NCBI RefSeq assembly: GCF_003096275.1
Contig: NZ_QENQ01000001.1
Location: 1,980,731 to 2,044,730 of the forward strand
Reading direction: 5' to 3'
Length of the DNA: 64,000 nt
Origin: Sphingomonas pokkalii
GTDB taxonomy: Bacteria; Pseudomonadota; Alphaproteobacteria; Sphingomonadales; Sphingomonadaceae
Of this stretch, positions 45,825 through 54,644 are shown piece by piece. Position 1 is the first letter of the stretch; every line of letters starts with the position of its first letter. The notes below the pieces were generated by a model, which saw only the letters and a program-made list of their open reading frames with translations, was not told the DNA's origin and searched no databases. A program made the translations under genes and the position numbers.

Positions 45825-48710
45825 TTACCGCGGCGTCAGCGTCACCTTCCCCAGCAACCCGCTCACCTGCCCCGCCGGCGCCTCGACGATCAGTTCCACC
45901 GTCCGCTCACCCTTGGCCGCCGGCAGCACCGCCTCCAACGCCCCCGGCGCAGCATCGGCCTTCTCGGCGAGCTTCTTGCCGTCCACCCACAATTCCGCGC
46001 GCCCGCCGACGCTGGCAAAGCGCAACGTGCCGCCCTCGGCCGCGATGCGCTTCCAAGGGGTGAACCTGTTGTTGTACACCCGCCAGCCCGGCTGCGGCTC
46101 GGCCGGCGTCGGCATGGCGCTGCGCAGGAAGGCCCAGCTGTTATTGTCCGGCACCATCCCTGCCTTGGGCTTCTCGGCCACCGGCCCCGAGCGGCGCCAG
46201 TCGCCGAGCACCATCAGCGGCGGGGTCACGCCCATCTGCGCACGCGGCGCGATGTCGGCGCGATCGATGGTCAGCAGCGCGGGCTTCAGCCCTTCGGCGG
46301 TTGCCCGCACGGTGATCTTGCCGCGACCGGTGCCCGCCTGCACCAGGATCTGGGCAAGGCCATTGAACAGCGAGCGGCTATTACCCTTTTCCGGTTCATG
46401 GCAGTTCGGATCGCCATTGCCGACGCCGATGATCGCCGCGCCGTCGACGGTGAAGTTGGTCATCAGATTGGCGGTCGGCACATGCCGGCCCTTGGCGTCG
46501 ACCGCATCGATGGTGATCGGCTGCACGTCCTCGTCGTCGCCCGCCATCACCGTGCGCGCCGGGGTCAACCGCAGCGCCACCGGCGGACCGGCGGTTTCGT
46601 GCACCATCCGCGCGACGACCTTGCCGCCGCGCATCGCCTGCGCCTCCAGCCGGCCCGGCGCATAGGGCACCTGCCATTCATTGCCCTGCAGCCGATCGAC
46701 CTTCTGCGTGCCCACGACCTTGCCGTTGAGCAGCAGCGTCACGCTCTCGGCGTTCGACGCCACGAACACCTTGATGTTTTGCCCCTCCTTGCCCGGCCAG
46801 GTCCAATGCGGCGCCAGCCAAACGACGGGCGCGTCGTCGATCCACGCGGCGCTGTGGATCCCGAACGCAGTCTTGGGGAAGCCGCACAGGTCCATGATGC
46901 CGAAGAAGCTGGCGATGGTCGGCCATTCATAGGGCGTCGGCTCGCCATGATAGTCGAAGCCGGTCCAGACGAACCCGCCGGCGATGAATTCGCGCGCGGC
47001 GATCAGCTGCCATGCCTTGCGGTGCGTGTTGCCCCAGGGCGCGGGCTCCTCGTCGTACGAGGTGATGACGTGCTTGGCCGGATCGCTGGCGAAGGCGCCG
47101 CGCGTCTCGAACGCGCTGGTATCCTCGGAGCTGGTGCTGGGCCGCGTCGGGTTCAGCGCGTGCCACTTGTCATACTCGCCCTGATAATAGTTGAACCCCA
47201 TCACATCGACGACCGACGACACGTTCGACGGATTGTAGAAGGATCCGTTCATCGCCGAGGTCACCGGGCGGCTGTCATCGAGCTTGCGCACCGCGGCTTC
47301 CATGCGGCGGACCATCTCCACGCCCGCTTCGGTGCCCTGCATCGGCTCCTCGTTGAACACCGACCAGAGGATCACGCTCGGATGGTTGCGGTCACGCCGC
47401 ACCATCCAGCTGAGCTGGGCGAGATAATCGGGCGCCGGGTTGAAGTGGCGGTTCTCGTCCATGACGAGGAAGCCCATCCGGTCGCACCAGTCGAGCAGCT
47501 CGGCGGTCGGCGCATTGTGCGACATGCGGATCGCGTTGCAGCCCATCGCCTTCAGCCGCTCCAGCCGCCACCCGAGAAGCGCGTCATACTGCGCCACACC
47601 GACACCGGCATGGTCCTGGTGGATGCACACCCCCTTGAGCTTGACCGGCTTGTCGTTGACGAACAGCCCCTTGTCCGCATCGAAGCGGATCGTGCGGAAG
47701 CCGATCGCGGTGCGACGCTCATCCACCAGCTTGCCGTCACGCAGCAGCCGGGTGTGGACGGTGTAGAGCGTCGGGTTCTCGACCGACCACAGCTTCGGGT
47801 CGCCTGCGGTCAACGTCAGCGAAGCCTCGACCTGATCCAGTACCAGCGCCGTTGCAGCGGCGGTACCGGTCGCCACGCGCTTGCCGTCGGAATCGAGTAG
47901 ATCAGCCTCGATCACCACGTCCACCGGAGCGCGTTCGATATTGCCGACCGTAACGGTCACCGGCACCTGCCAGCCTGCCTCGGTCTTGCGCGGATCGCAA
48001 TGCACGCCGTCGGTAACGATCGACACCGGAGCACGGCGCACGAGCCAGGCATGCCTGTAGAGGCCCGCGCCTTCGTACCACCAGCCCTCCATCGCTTCGG
48101 CATCGACGCGGATGGCGATGACATTGTCCTCGTCGCCGAAGCGCGCGAACGGCGTCATGTCCACAAGGATGCTGGCATAGCCCGACCAGCTATGTGCAAC
48201 GACGCTGCCGTTCACCCACACCGTGGCATTGGTGGCGACGCCGTCGAGGTGCAGCTCGATCGTCTTGCCGTGATCGGCGGGATCCAGCGTCAGGCGGCGG
48301 CGGTACCAGCCGATGCCGCGTTTGCGATAGCCTTGCGAGACGTTGGCGGTCTGCTCGAAGGGCTGGAACGAGGCCCAGTCGTGCGGCAGACGCACTTCGG
48401 CCCATTCGCTGTCGTCGAAATCGCGGGCGGCGGCACCGCGCGCATTGCCCGCCTTCACGCTGCCATAGGTATCGTCATGGTCCTTGAGCGGCGCCGGGAG
48501 CACATCGCCTTCATGGAAGCGCCAGCCGCGCTCGATGCGGATACGCGTGGGATCGCCGTCCAACAGCCGAGGCGGCAGCGCCGTCTTGGGCTGGGGCATC
48601 GGGAAGCCATCGCCCTCAATGCTCCGCACGGCCGCCTCGGCCTCCGGCATCCCAAGCGTAGCGAGCACCCCCAACCCCGCGCTGCCGAGCAGCAACTGGC
48701 GACGATCCAT
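45825..48710 (-). CDS. Secreted GH2 beta-galactosidase
   Basis: A glycoside hydrolase family 2 enzyme of 961 residues. A twin-arginine-like signal (MDRRQLLLGSAGLGVLATLG) exports it. The jelly-roll sugar-binding domain spans about 90-225 (VRLPHDWASF, WYRRRLTL, EGAGLYRHAWL), the immunoglobulin-like domain 230-345 and the TIM barrel 345-620. Acid/base Glu454 is in WSVFNEEP; Glu529 in STSSEDTSAF is the likely nucleophile. Further beta domains (DUF4982-like and others) fill the C-terminus. Specificity for beta-galactose fits the barrel but could be beta-glucuronide. It lies 36 bases downstream of the GntR gene and is probably cotranscribed. Confidence 0.9.
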   Translation of the reverse strand: MDRRQLLLGSAGLGVLATLGMPEAEAAVRSIEGDGFPMPQPKTALPPRLLDGDPTRIRIERGWRFHEGDVLPAPLKDHDDTYGSVKAGNARGAAARDFDDSEWAEVRLPHDWASFQPFEQTANVSQGYRKRGIGWYRRRLTLDPADHGKTIELHLDGVATNATVWVNGSVVAHSWSGYASILVDMTPFARFGDEDNVIAIRVDAEAMEGWWYEGAGLYRHAWLVRRAPVSIVTDGVHCDPRKTEAGWQVPVTVTVGNIERAPVDVVIEADLLDSDGKRVATGTAAATALVLDQVEASLTLTAGDPKLWSVENPTLYTVHTRLLRDGKLVDERRTAIGFRTIRFDADKGLFVNDKPVKLKGVCIHQDHAGVGVAQYDALLGWRLERLKAMGCNAIRMSHNAPTAELLDWCDRMGFLVMDENRHFNPAPDYLAQLSWMVRRDRNHPSVILWSVFNEEPMQGTEAGVEMVRRMEAAVRKLDDSRPVTSAMNGSFYNPSNVSSVVDVMGFNYYQGEYDKWHALNPTRPSTSSEDTSAFETRGAFASDPAKHVITSYDEEPAPWGNTHRKAWQLIAAREFIAGGFVWTGFDYHGEPTPYEWPTIASFFGIMDLCGFPKTAFGIHSAAWIDDAPVVWLAPHWTWPGKEGQNIKVFVASNAESVTLLLNGKVVGTQKVDRLQGNEWQVPYAPGRLEAQAMRGGKVVARMVHETAGPPVALRLTPARTVMAGDDEDVQPITIDAVDAKGRHVPTANLMTNFTVDGAAIIGVGNGDPNCHEPEKGNSRSLFNGLAQILVQAGTGRGKITVRATAEGLKPALLTIDRADIAPRAQMGVTPPLMVLGDWRRSGPVAEKPKAGMVPDNNSWAFLRSAMPTPAEPQPGWRVYNNRFTPWKRIAAEGGTLRFASVGGRAELWVDGKKLAEKADAAPGALEAVLPAAKGERTVELIVEAPAGQVSGLLGKVTLTPR

Positions 48711-48746
48711 GCAGCAATCTCCAAAAATCAGGCAGGCAGGGGCGGC

Positions 48747-49484
48747 TCAGACGTCGCTGAGTTCCGCCACGAAATCATAGGCATCGCCCCGATAATAGGA
48801 GCGGGTCACTTCGGCCGGGCGGCCGTCGCGCAGAAAGGCTCGGCGCTCGATCAGCAGGCCGGCATGGCCGGGGTCGACGCCGAGCATCTTGGCGTGCTCG
48901 CCCAGGAACGGCACCGCGCGTAGTCGCTGGAGCGCGCGCACCGGCCGGTTTCCGGCAGCTTCCAGGGCGGTATAGAGCGAATCCCCCACCGCATCGACCG
49001 AAGCGAGGCAGTAGCCGGCGATCGTAGAGAATTCGAGCGCCATCGGCTCGCCGTCGGCGAAGCGAATGCGCGAGAAGCGGAGCACGCCCGCACCCGGCGA
49101 AAGGCCCAGCGCCATCGCTTCCTCGGGCGTTACCTGCCCTGCCGAGCGCGCGATCCAGCTGCTGCTGGCGGCGCGGCCGCGCGCGGCCATGTCCTCGGTG
49201 AACGACGACAGCTTGGAGAAGCTCTTCTCGACGCGCTCGGCGACGAAGGTGCCGGCACCGCGTCGGCGGGTGAGCAGGCCTTCCTCGACCAGGCCCCCGA
49301 TGGCCTTGCGCACGGTGATGCGCGAAACGTCATATTCCACGGCAAGATCGCGCTCCGGCGGAATCGCGTCGCCCTGACTCAATATCTTGCCGCTGATCGC
49401 GTCACGGATCAGCTGCTGCAGTTGCAGATAGAGCGGCGACGGATTTCCTTCACGAAACCGGCCGATCTGATCGGAAAACGTCAT
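48747..49484 (-). CDS. GntR/HutC-family transcription regulator
   Basis: A 245-residue regulator. The winged helix at about 15-80 (SPLYLQLQQLIRDAISGKILSQGD, then IPPERDLAVEYDVSRITVRKAI) reads DNA; the C-terminal UTRA domain (about 95-240) binds an effector such as a phosphorylated amino sugar, as in NagR/DasR. GGGGGAGGG lies before the ATG at 49484. The gene heads the beta-galactosidase transcript and diverges from the N-glycan operon, with TGGT-N3-ACC sites between them. Regulation of that operon and possibly nag genes by GlcNAc-6-P or GlcN-6-P is inferred. Confidence 0.9.
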   Translation of the reverse strand: MTFSDQIGRFREGNPSPLYLQLQQLIRDAISGKILSQGDAIPPERDLAVEYDVSRITVRKAIGGLVEEGLLTRRRGAGTFVAERVEKSFSKLSSFTEDMAARGRAASSSWIARSAGQVTPEEAMALGLSPGAGVLRFSRIRFADGEPMALEFSTIAGYCLASVDAVGDSLYTALEAAGNRPVRALQRLRAVPFLGEHAKMLGVDPGHAGLLIERRAFLRDGRPAEVTRSYYRGDAYDFVAELSDV

Positions 49485-49581
49485 TCGCCCTCCCCCTTGC
49501 CTGAAACCAGCACCCAACCGGAACAGCGGTGCTACCAGCAGGCTCCCAGCGATGCGCAAACGTTATCCCCGGGATCTAAAT

Positions 49582-49597
49582 TGGTATGACCATACCA
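49582..49597. promoter_or_regulatory. Candidate GntR operator, TGGTATGACCATACCA
   Basis: A perfect 7-2-7 dyad that contains TGGT-N3-ACCA, the core of NagR/DasR-type sites. It begins 98 bases before the regulator start, at a promoter-like distance. Confidence 0.55.
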
Positions 49598-49682
49598 TCA
49601 GCCTCAAGCGATTAGGTCAAGAGGTTTAATTGCAAGGAACTATGTCCGGCGGCGCTGGGCTATTGTCCGATAGGATCTAAAT

Positions 49683-49693
49683 TGGTTACACCC
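49683..49693. promoter_or_regulatory. Second candidate GntR operator, TGGTTACACCC
   Basis: TGGT-N3-ACC with one mismatch in the last base. With the first site it forms part of a 14-bp direct repeat (GGATCTAAATTGGT at 49572 and 49673). It lies 45 bases before the hexosaminidase start. Confidence 0.45.
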
Positions 49694-49737
49694 TTGCCCG
49701 GGCCCCGTTCGGCGGCCCGCAGAGAGGGGAGTTTCCG

Positions 49738-52059
49738 ATGCGCGCGATCCTGAAAACGGCAAGGCATTCCGGCTGGGCGGCACTGCTGCTGTCCTCGACC
49801 GCTTTCGCCCAGACCGTGCCGCCGCTCACCCCGCTTCCCGCCAGCGTGAAGCTGGGCAAGGGCAGCTTCACCGTGGCGAACGGCACCGGCATCGCCGTGC
49901 CCGCCGGTGATACCGCCGCCGCCAATGCCGCGAAGCTGCTCGCCGCGCATGTGAAGGTGGAGCGCGGCCTGACGCTGGGCGCGACCGGCACCAGCGGCGC
50001 GATCCGGTTCGAGCGCGATGCGAGCGTCCAGGGCGCCGAGGCCTATCGTATGACCGTCGACGCAAAGGGCGTCCGCATCGCGGCCTCGGGCGATCATGGG
50101 CTCCTGTATGGTGCGATGACGCTTGCCCAGCTGCTCAGCCCAGACCACGGCTTCGGCAAGGCGGTGAAGCTGCCGGCGCTGAACGTCGAGGATGCGCCGC
50201 GCTTCGGCTGGCGCGGGCTGATGCTCGACGTTGCCCGCCATTTCCAGCCGATCGAGTTCGTCTACGGCGTGGTCGACCAGATGGCCTCGGTGAAGCTCAA
50301 CACGCTCCACCTCCACCTCACCGACGACCAGGGTTGGCGCTTCGAGGTGAAGCGCTATCCGAAGCTGACCGAGATCGGCGGCTGGCGCACCCCGCCGAGC
50401 ACGGGCGGCGCGCCCGCCCCCAAGGTCGGCGGCTTCTACACGCAGGAGCAGCTGAAGGCCCTGGTCGCCTATGCCGCCGAGCGCGGCGTGACGATCGTGC
50501 CGGAGATCGATCTGCCCGGCCATGCCCAGGCGCTGGTCGCCGCCTATCCCGAGCTCGGCATCTTCGGCGATCGGCCGGAAGTCTCGCACGACTGGGGCGT
50601 GAACCCGTACCTGTTCAATCCCGGCCCCAAGGGCATCGCCTTCGTTAGGCAAGTGCTCGACGAGCTGATGGCGGTGTTCCCGGGCACCTATATCCATCTC
50701 GGCGGTGACGAGGCGGTAAAGGACCAGTGGGAGCGCTCGCCGGAGGTCCAGGCCCAGATGCAGGCGCTGGGGATCAAGACCGAGAACGGGTTGCAGAGCT
50801 GGATGATCGACCAGTTCGGCGCCTATCTGGAACAGCATGGCCGCCGTCTGATCGGGTGGGACGAGATCCTCGAAGGCGGGCTGCCGCCTTCGGCCTCGGT
50901 GATGTCGTGGCGCGGCGAGAAGGGCGCAGTAGAAGCCGCGAACCAGGGCCATGACGTGGTCCTGTCGCCCGCGCCTACCCTCTATCTCGACAGCCTGCAG
51001 AGCGATCGCCGCGACGAACCGCCGGGCCGCCTGTCGATCCAGACGCTCGCTGACGTGTACAAATATGAGCCGATGCCAGCGGGCATCGATGCCGCCAAGG
51101 CCAGCCACGTCCTCGGCGCGCAGGCCAATGCGTGGAGCGAGTATCTGATCACGCCCTACCAGGTGCAGCACATGCTGTTCCCGCGCGCGGCCGCGGTGGC
51201 GGAAATCACCTGGTCCGCCAAGGACAAGCGCGACTTTTCCAGCTTCGTCACCCGCGTCCAGCCGCAGATCGCGCGCTGGCGCCGATCGGGCATGGAAGTC
51301 GCCGACAGCGCTTTTGCGGTCGACTACAAGCTGCAGGGCACCCGCGGCGAGGCGCTGCGGGCGAACCAGGCCAAGGTGGCGCTCGCCACCCAGACCGGCT
51401 TCGGCACGATCCGCTACACGCTCGACGGCAAGCAGCCGACCGCCAAGTCGCCGGTCTACAAGGCGCCGCTGACGCTGAAGCCGGGCACGACGATCACCGC
51501 CGCCGCCTTCGACGCCGCAGGCGTGGCCACTGCGACCCCGCGCGCCTTCGACACCAGCCGCACCGCGCTGCTCACCCGCACCAGTTCGGACATGGTGGCC
51601 TGCCCCAAGGGCGCGCTGGGCCTGCGCGTGCCGCTCACTTCCGAAGCGCAGGAGAATGCGCCGGTGTTCAACGTCAACCTGTTCGACACCTGCACCGCGT
51701 ATCCGGCCGCGCCGCTCGACATCGCGACCGGCTTCACCGTCGACGTCGCCCGCACGCCGCGCAACTACGGCCTCGCGCACGACTTCAACAAGGTGCGCGC
51801 GCACTACAATGTCAGCACCTACGGCGAGCTGATCGTCCGGGCGCGCTGCATCGCCGCCGCCAAGGATCCGTCGATCCAGCCGATCGTCGTCGCCACCTTC
51901 CCCCTGCCCGATCCGGCACAGGCGCCGCAGCAGTTCCGCTTCACCGGCAGCCTGCCCAAGCTGGCGGGCGACGAGGATCTGTGCTTCCAGTTCACGTCCC
52001 CGCTCAGTGACCCGTTCTACACGGTCGCGAAGGTGGTGCTGACGGAGGCCGGCAAGTGA
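49738..52059 (+). CDS. Secreted GH20 beta-N-acetylhexosaminidase
   Basis: An exo-hexosaminidase of 773 residues with a Sec signal (GWAALLLSSTAFAQ). The N-terminal GH20b domain spans about 25-150, ending GLLYGAMTLAQLL. The barrel begins RGLMLDVARHFQPIEFV and includes LHLHLTDDQGWR. Catalytic Asp324-Glu325 lie in HLGGDEAVKDQW, acting by substrate-assisted catalysis. WRGEKGAVEAANQGHDVVLSP and AWSEYL are further subsite blocks. The C-terminus (about 550-773) has a chitobiase-like beta domain. It would remove terminal beta-GlcNAc from N-glycan antennae. It is the first gene of the coupled glycosidase operon. Confidence 0.95.
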   Translation: MRAILKTARHSGWAALLLSSTAFAQTVPPLTPLPASVKLGKGSFTVANGTGIAVPAGDTAAANAAKLLAAHVKVERGLTLGATGTSGAIRFERDASVQGAEAYRMTVDAKGVRIAASGDHGLLYGAMTLAQLLSPDHGFGKAVKLPALNVEDAPRFGWRGLMLDVARHFQPIEFVYGVVDQMASVKLNTLHLHLTDDQGWRFEVKRYPKLTEIGGWRTPPSTGGAPAPKVGGFYTQEQLKALVAYAAERGVTIVPEIDLPGHAQALVAAYPELGIFGDRPEVSHDWGVNPYLFNPGPKGIAFVRQVLDELMAVFPGTYIHLGGDEAVKDQWERSPEVQAQMQALGIKTENGLQSWMIDQFGAYLEQHGRRLIGWDEILEGGLPPSASVMSWRGEKGAVEAANQGHDVVLSPAPTLYLDSLQSDRRDEPPGRLSIQTLADVYKYEPMPAGIDAAKASHVLGAQANAWSEYLITPYQVQHMLFPRAAAVAEITWSAKDKRDFSSFVTRVQPQIARWRRSGMEVADSAFAVDYKLQGTRGEALRANQAKVALATQTGFGTIRYTLDGKQPTAKSPVYKAPLTLKPGTTITAAAFDAAGVATATPRAFDTSRTALLTRTSSDMVACPKGALGLRVPLTSEAQENAPVFNVNLFDTCTAYPAAPLDIATGFTVDVARTPRNYGLAHDFNKVRAHYNVSTYGELIVRARCIAAAKDPSIQPIVVATFPLPDPAQAPQQFRFTGSLPKLAGDEDLCFQFTSPLSDPFYTVAKVVLTEAGK

Positions 52060-54644
52060 AGGCGCGTTCGCTCGCCCTGCTTCCCCTGCTCGCCCTCGCC
52101 ACCCCCGCCTGGGCCGATCCGCGCCAGTCGGTCTCGCTCGACGGCACCTGGGAAGTGCGCATCGACCCCAGCGACGCCGAGGCGGCCAAGGCGCATCCGA
52201 AGGAAGCCGCCTGGTTCCCCGCCAAGGTGCCCGGCAGCGTCCAGCAGGATTTGATCGCGGCGAAGCGCGTGCCCGATCCCTATAAGGGCATCAACGAAGC
52301 GCCGATCCAATGGGCGGGCCTTACCCGCTGGCAGTTCCGCCGCACGCTCACCATCACCCCGGCGATGCTGGCGCGCGACCATCTCGACCTGGTGTTCGAC
52401 GGCCTCGACACCTTCGCCACGGTGACGCTCAACGGCCAGAAGCTGCTCGATACCGACAACGCCCATCGCCGCTGGCGGGTGGACGCCAAGCAGGCGCTGA
52501 AGGCCGGCGCCAACGAACTCGTCGTCACCATCGCCTCGCCGATCAGGACGCTCCAGCCGATGGTGCTGGCGGAGCAATTCCCGCTCCCCGGCGAATATGA
52601 TTCCGCCTTCGGCGACGAGCCCAAGGGCAAGCAGACCTCGCCCTATATCCGCAAGCCCAAGTACGATTACAGCTGGGACTGGGCGCCGCGCCTGGTCAAG
52701 ATCGGCCTGTGGCGGCCGGTGCGGCTGGAAGCCTGGGACGATGCCCGCATCGACGGCTTCCGCGTCGACCAGGAAGCGCTCAACCCCGCCGAGGCGCGGC
52801 TGGTCGCGCGCTGGAAGCTGCTCGGCGACCGCGCGCGTGCGGTCACCGTCCGCACCCGCATCACCGGCCCCGACGGCCAGACCGTCGAGGCGGCGCGCAC
52901 ACTCACTCTCGGCGCAGGCGAGAACGTCGTCAGCCTGCCGCTCACCCTGGCCAAGCCCCAGCTCTGGTGGCCGGCCGGGTACGGCGCGCAGCCGCTCTAC
53001 AAGGTCGAGGCGGTGCTGGAGGAAGACGGCGCCGTCAGCGACCGCGTTGCGCAGCGCATCGGCCTGCGCACGGTCGAGCTGATCACCCAGGGCGGCGGCT
53101 TCGGTTTCCGCGTCAACGGGCTGCCGATCTTCGCCAAGGGCGCGAACCTGATCCCGTTCGACATGTTCCCCAACGCCGTGTCCGAAGCCCGGATGCGCCG
53201 CATGGTCGCCGACGCGCGCGACGCCAACATGAACATGATCCGCGTCTGGGGCGGCGGCTATTATCTCGACGACGCCTTCTACGCCGCCGCCGACGAGCTC
53301 GGCCTGATGGTGTGGCAGGACTTCATGTTCGGCGGCTCGATCACCCCGCCCGACGCCGCCTTCCGCGAGAATGTGCGCGTCGAGGCCGAGGAGCAGGTCG
53401 CCCGGCTCCAGCCGCATCCGTCGATTATCGGCTGGAACGGCGGCAACGAGATTCTGTCCGGCTGGGAAAACTGGTCCGATCGCAAGGCCTTCAAGAAGGC
53501 GGTAGGCGCCGACGCGCAGGAGCGGATCGGCGCGGGCATGGCCGTGCTGTTCGATCGCACGCTGCGCGACGCGGTGCTGAAGGAAGCACCCGGCACCACC
53601 TATTGGCCCGGCTCGCCCTCCAACGACTATACCGGCCCGGTCGATACCGACGCGACCGGCGATCGCCATTTCTGGGACGTCTGGTCCGGCTCCAAGCCGG
53701 TCGAGAATTATCTGAACGGCTGCGCGCGGTTCATGTCCGAATATGGCTTCCAGGCGATGCCGAACCTGTCCACCATCCGCGGTTTCGCGGGCACCGGCCC
53801 GCTGGCGATCGACAGCCCGGTGCTCAAGGCGCACCAGAAGTTCCTGGCCGGCGAAGGCAATAGCCGCCTCCAGCTCTATCTCGACCAGCGGCTGCGCAAG
53901 CCCACCGACTTCGCCGATCTCGTCTACCTCACCCAGGTGAACCAGATGCAGGCGATCGGCATGGCCGCGCGCCACCACCGCGCCTGCGCGCCGATCACCA
54001 TGGGCTCGCTGTTCTGGCAGCTCAACGATGCCTGGCCGGCGATCAGCTGGGCGAGCATCGACTATGACGGCCAGTGGAAGCTGCTCCAGTATGAAGCGCG
54101 CCGGATGTTTGCGCCCCAGGCGATCGTCGCCGAGCACAAGGACGGCGCGACCCGCCTCGCCGCCGTGTCGGACGCGACGCAGTTGATCGCCGCCGAATGG
54201 CGCGTGCAGGGCTACACCATGGACGGCAAGCCGCTGGGCACCAAGGCATCGACATTCGACCTGTCGCCTGGCGCGCTCGAACTCGCCACGATCGCCGATG
54301 CCGATCTGTTCGGTACCGCCGCACCCGCCGACAGCTATGCCGTCGCCGAGCTGTGGATCGACGGCAAGCCGGTCTCGCGCGCAATCCTCGAACGGTCCCT
54401 GCCCAAGGACATGGCCTATCCCGCCCCGCGCCTGTCGGCCCGCTGGCAGGGCAAGCAGGTGACCGTCACCGCCGGCGCGCTCGCCCGCGCGGTGATGCTC
54501 GATTTCGGCACCACCGTCGCGCAGCCGAGCGACAATGGCTTCGATCTGCTGCCCGGCGAGAGCCGCACCCTCACCGTCACCTCCGAGGCGAATGCTGCCG
54601 CGCTCGCCCGCGCCCTCACCCTTCGTACGCTGGGACCCCGCTGA
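52056..54644 (+). CDS. Secreted GH2 beta-mannosidase
   Basis: An enzyme of 862 residues with a Sec signal (MKARSLALLPLLALATPAWA). The GH2 sandwich domain spans about 25-220 (WQFRRTLTI, KPKYDYSWDWAPRL); the latter is the beta-mannosidase signature rather than a galactosidase one. The barrel (about 340-700) has acid/base Glu465 in WNGGNEILSGW and nucleophile Glu562 in MSEYGFQAMP. It would cut Man-beta-1,4-GlcNAc of the N-glycan core. The start is GTG in a GTGA overlap with the hexosaminidase. Confidence 0.95.
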   Translation: MKARSLALLPLLALATPAWADPRQSVSLDGTWEVRIDPSDAEAAKAHPKEAAWFPAKVPGSVQQDLIAAKRVPDPYKGINEAPIQWAGLTRWQFRRTLTITPAMLARDHLDLVFDGLDTFATVTLNGQKLLDTDNAHRRWRVDAKQALKAGANELVVTIASPIRTLQPMVLAEQFPLPGEYDSAFGDEPKGKQTSPYIRKPKYDYSWDWAPRLVKIGLWRPVRLEAWDDARIDGFRVDQEALNPAEARLVARWKLLGDRARAVTVRTRITGPDGQTVEAARTLTLGAGENVVSLPLTLAKPQLWWPAGYGAQPLYKVEAVLEEDGAVSDRVAQRIGLRTVELITQGGGFGFRVNGLPIFAKGANLIPFDMFPNAVSEARMRRMVADARDANMNMIRVWGGGYYLDDAFYAAADELGLMVWQDFMFGGSITPPDAAFRENVRVEAEEQVARLQPHPSIIGWNGGNEILSGWENWSDRKAFKKAVGADAQERIGAGMAVLFDRTLRDAVLKEAPGTTYWPGSPSNDYTGPVDTDATGDRHFWDVWSGSKPVENYLNGCARFMSEYGFQAMPNLSTIRGFAGTGPLAIDSPVLKAHQKFLAGEGNSRLQLYLDQRLRKPTDFADLVYLTQVNQMQAIGMAARHHRACAPITMGSLFWQLNDAWPAISWASIDYDGQWKLLQYEARRMFAPQAIVAEHKDGATRLAAVSDATQLIAAEWRVQGYTMDGKPLGTKASTFDLSPGALELATIADADLFGTAAPADSYAVAELWIDGKPVSRAILERSLPKDMAYPAPRLSARWQGKQVTVTAGALARAVMLDFGTTVAQPSDNGFDLLPGESRTLTVTSEANAAALARALTLRTLGPR

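Noticed and set aside
49660-51804. 714-residue minus-strand frame over the hexosaminidase
   Set aside because: Antisense shadow of a gene with an intact HLGGDE active site.
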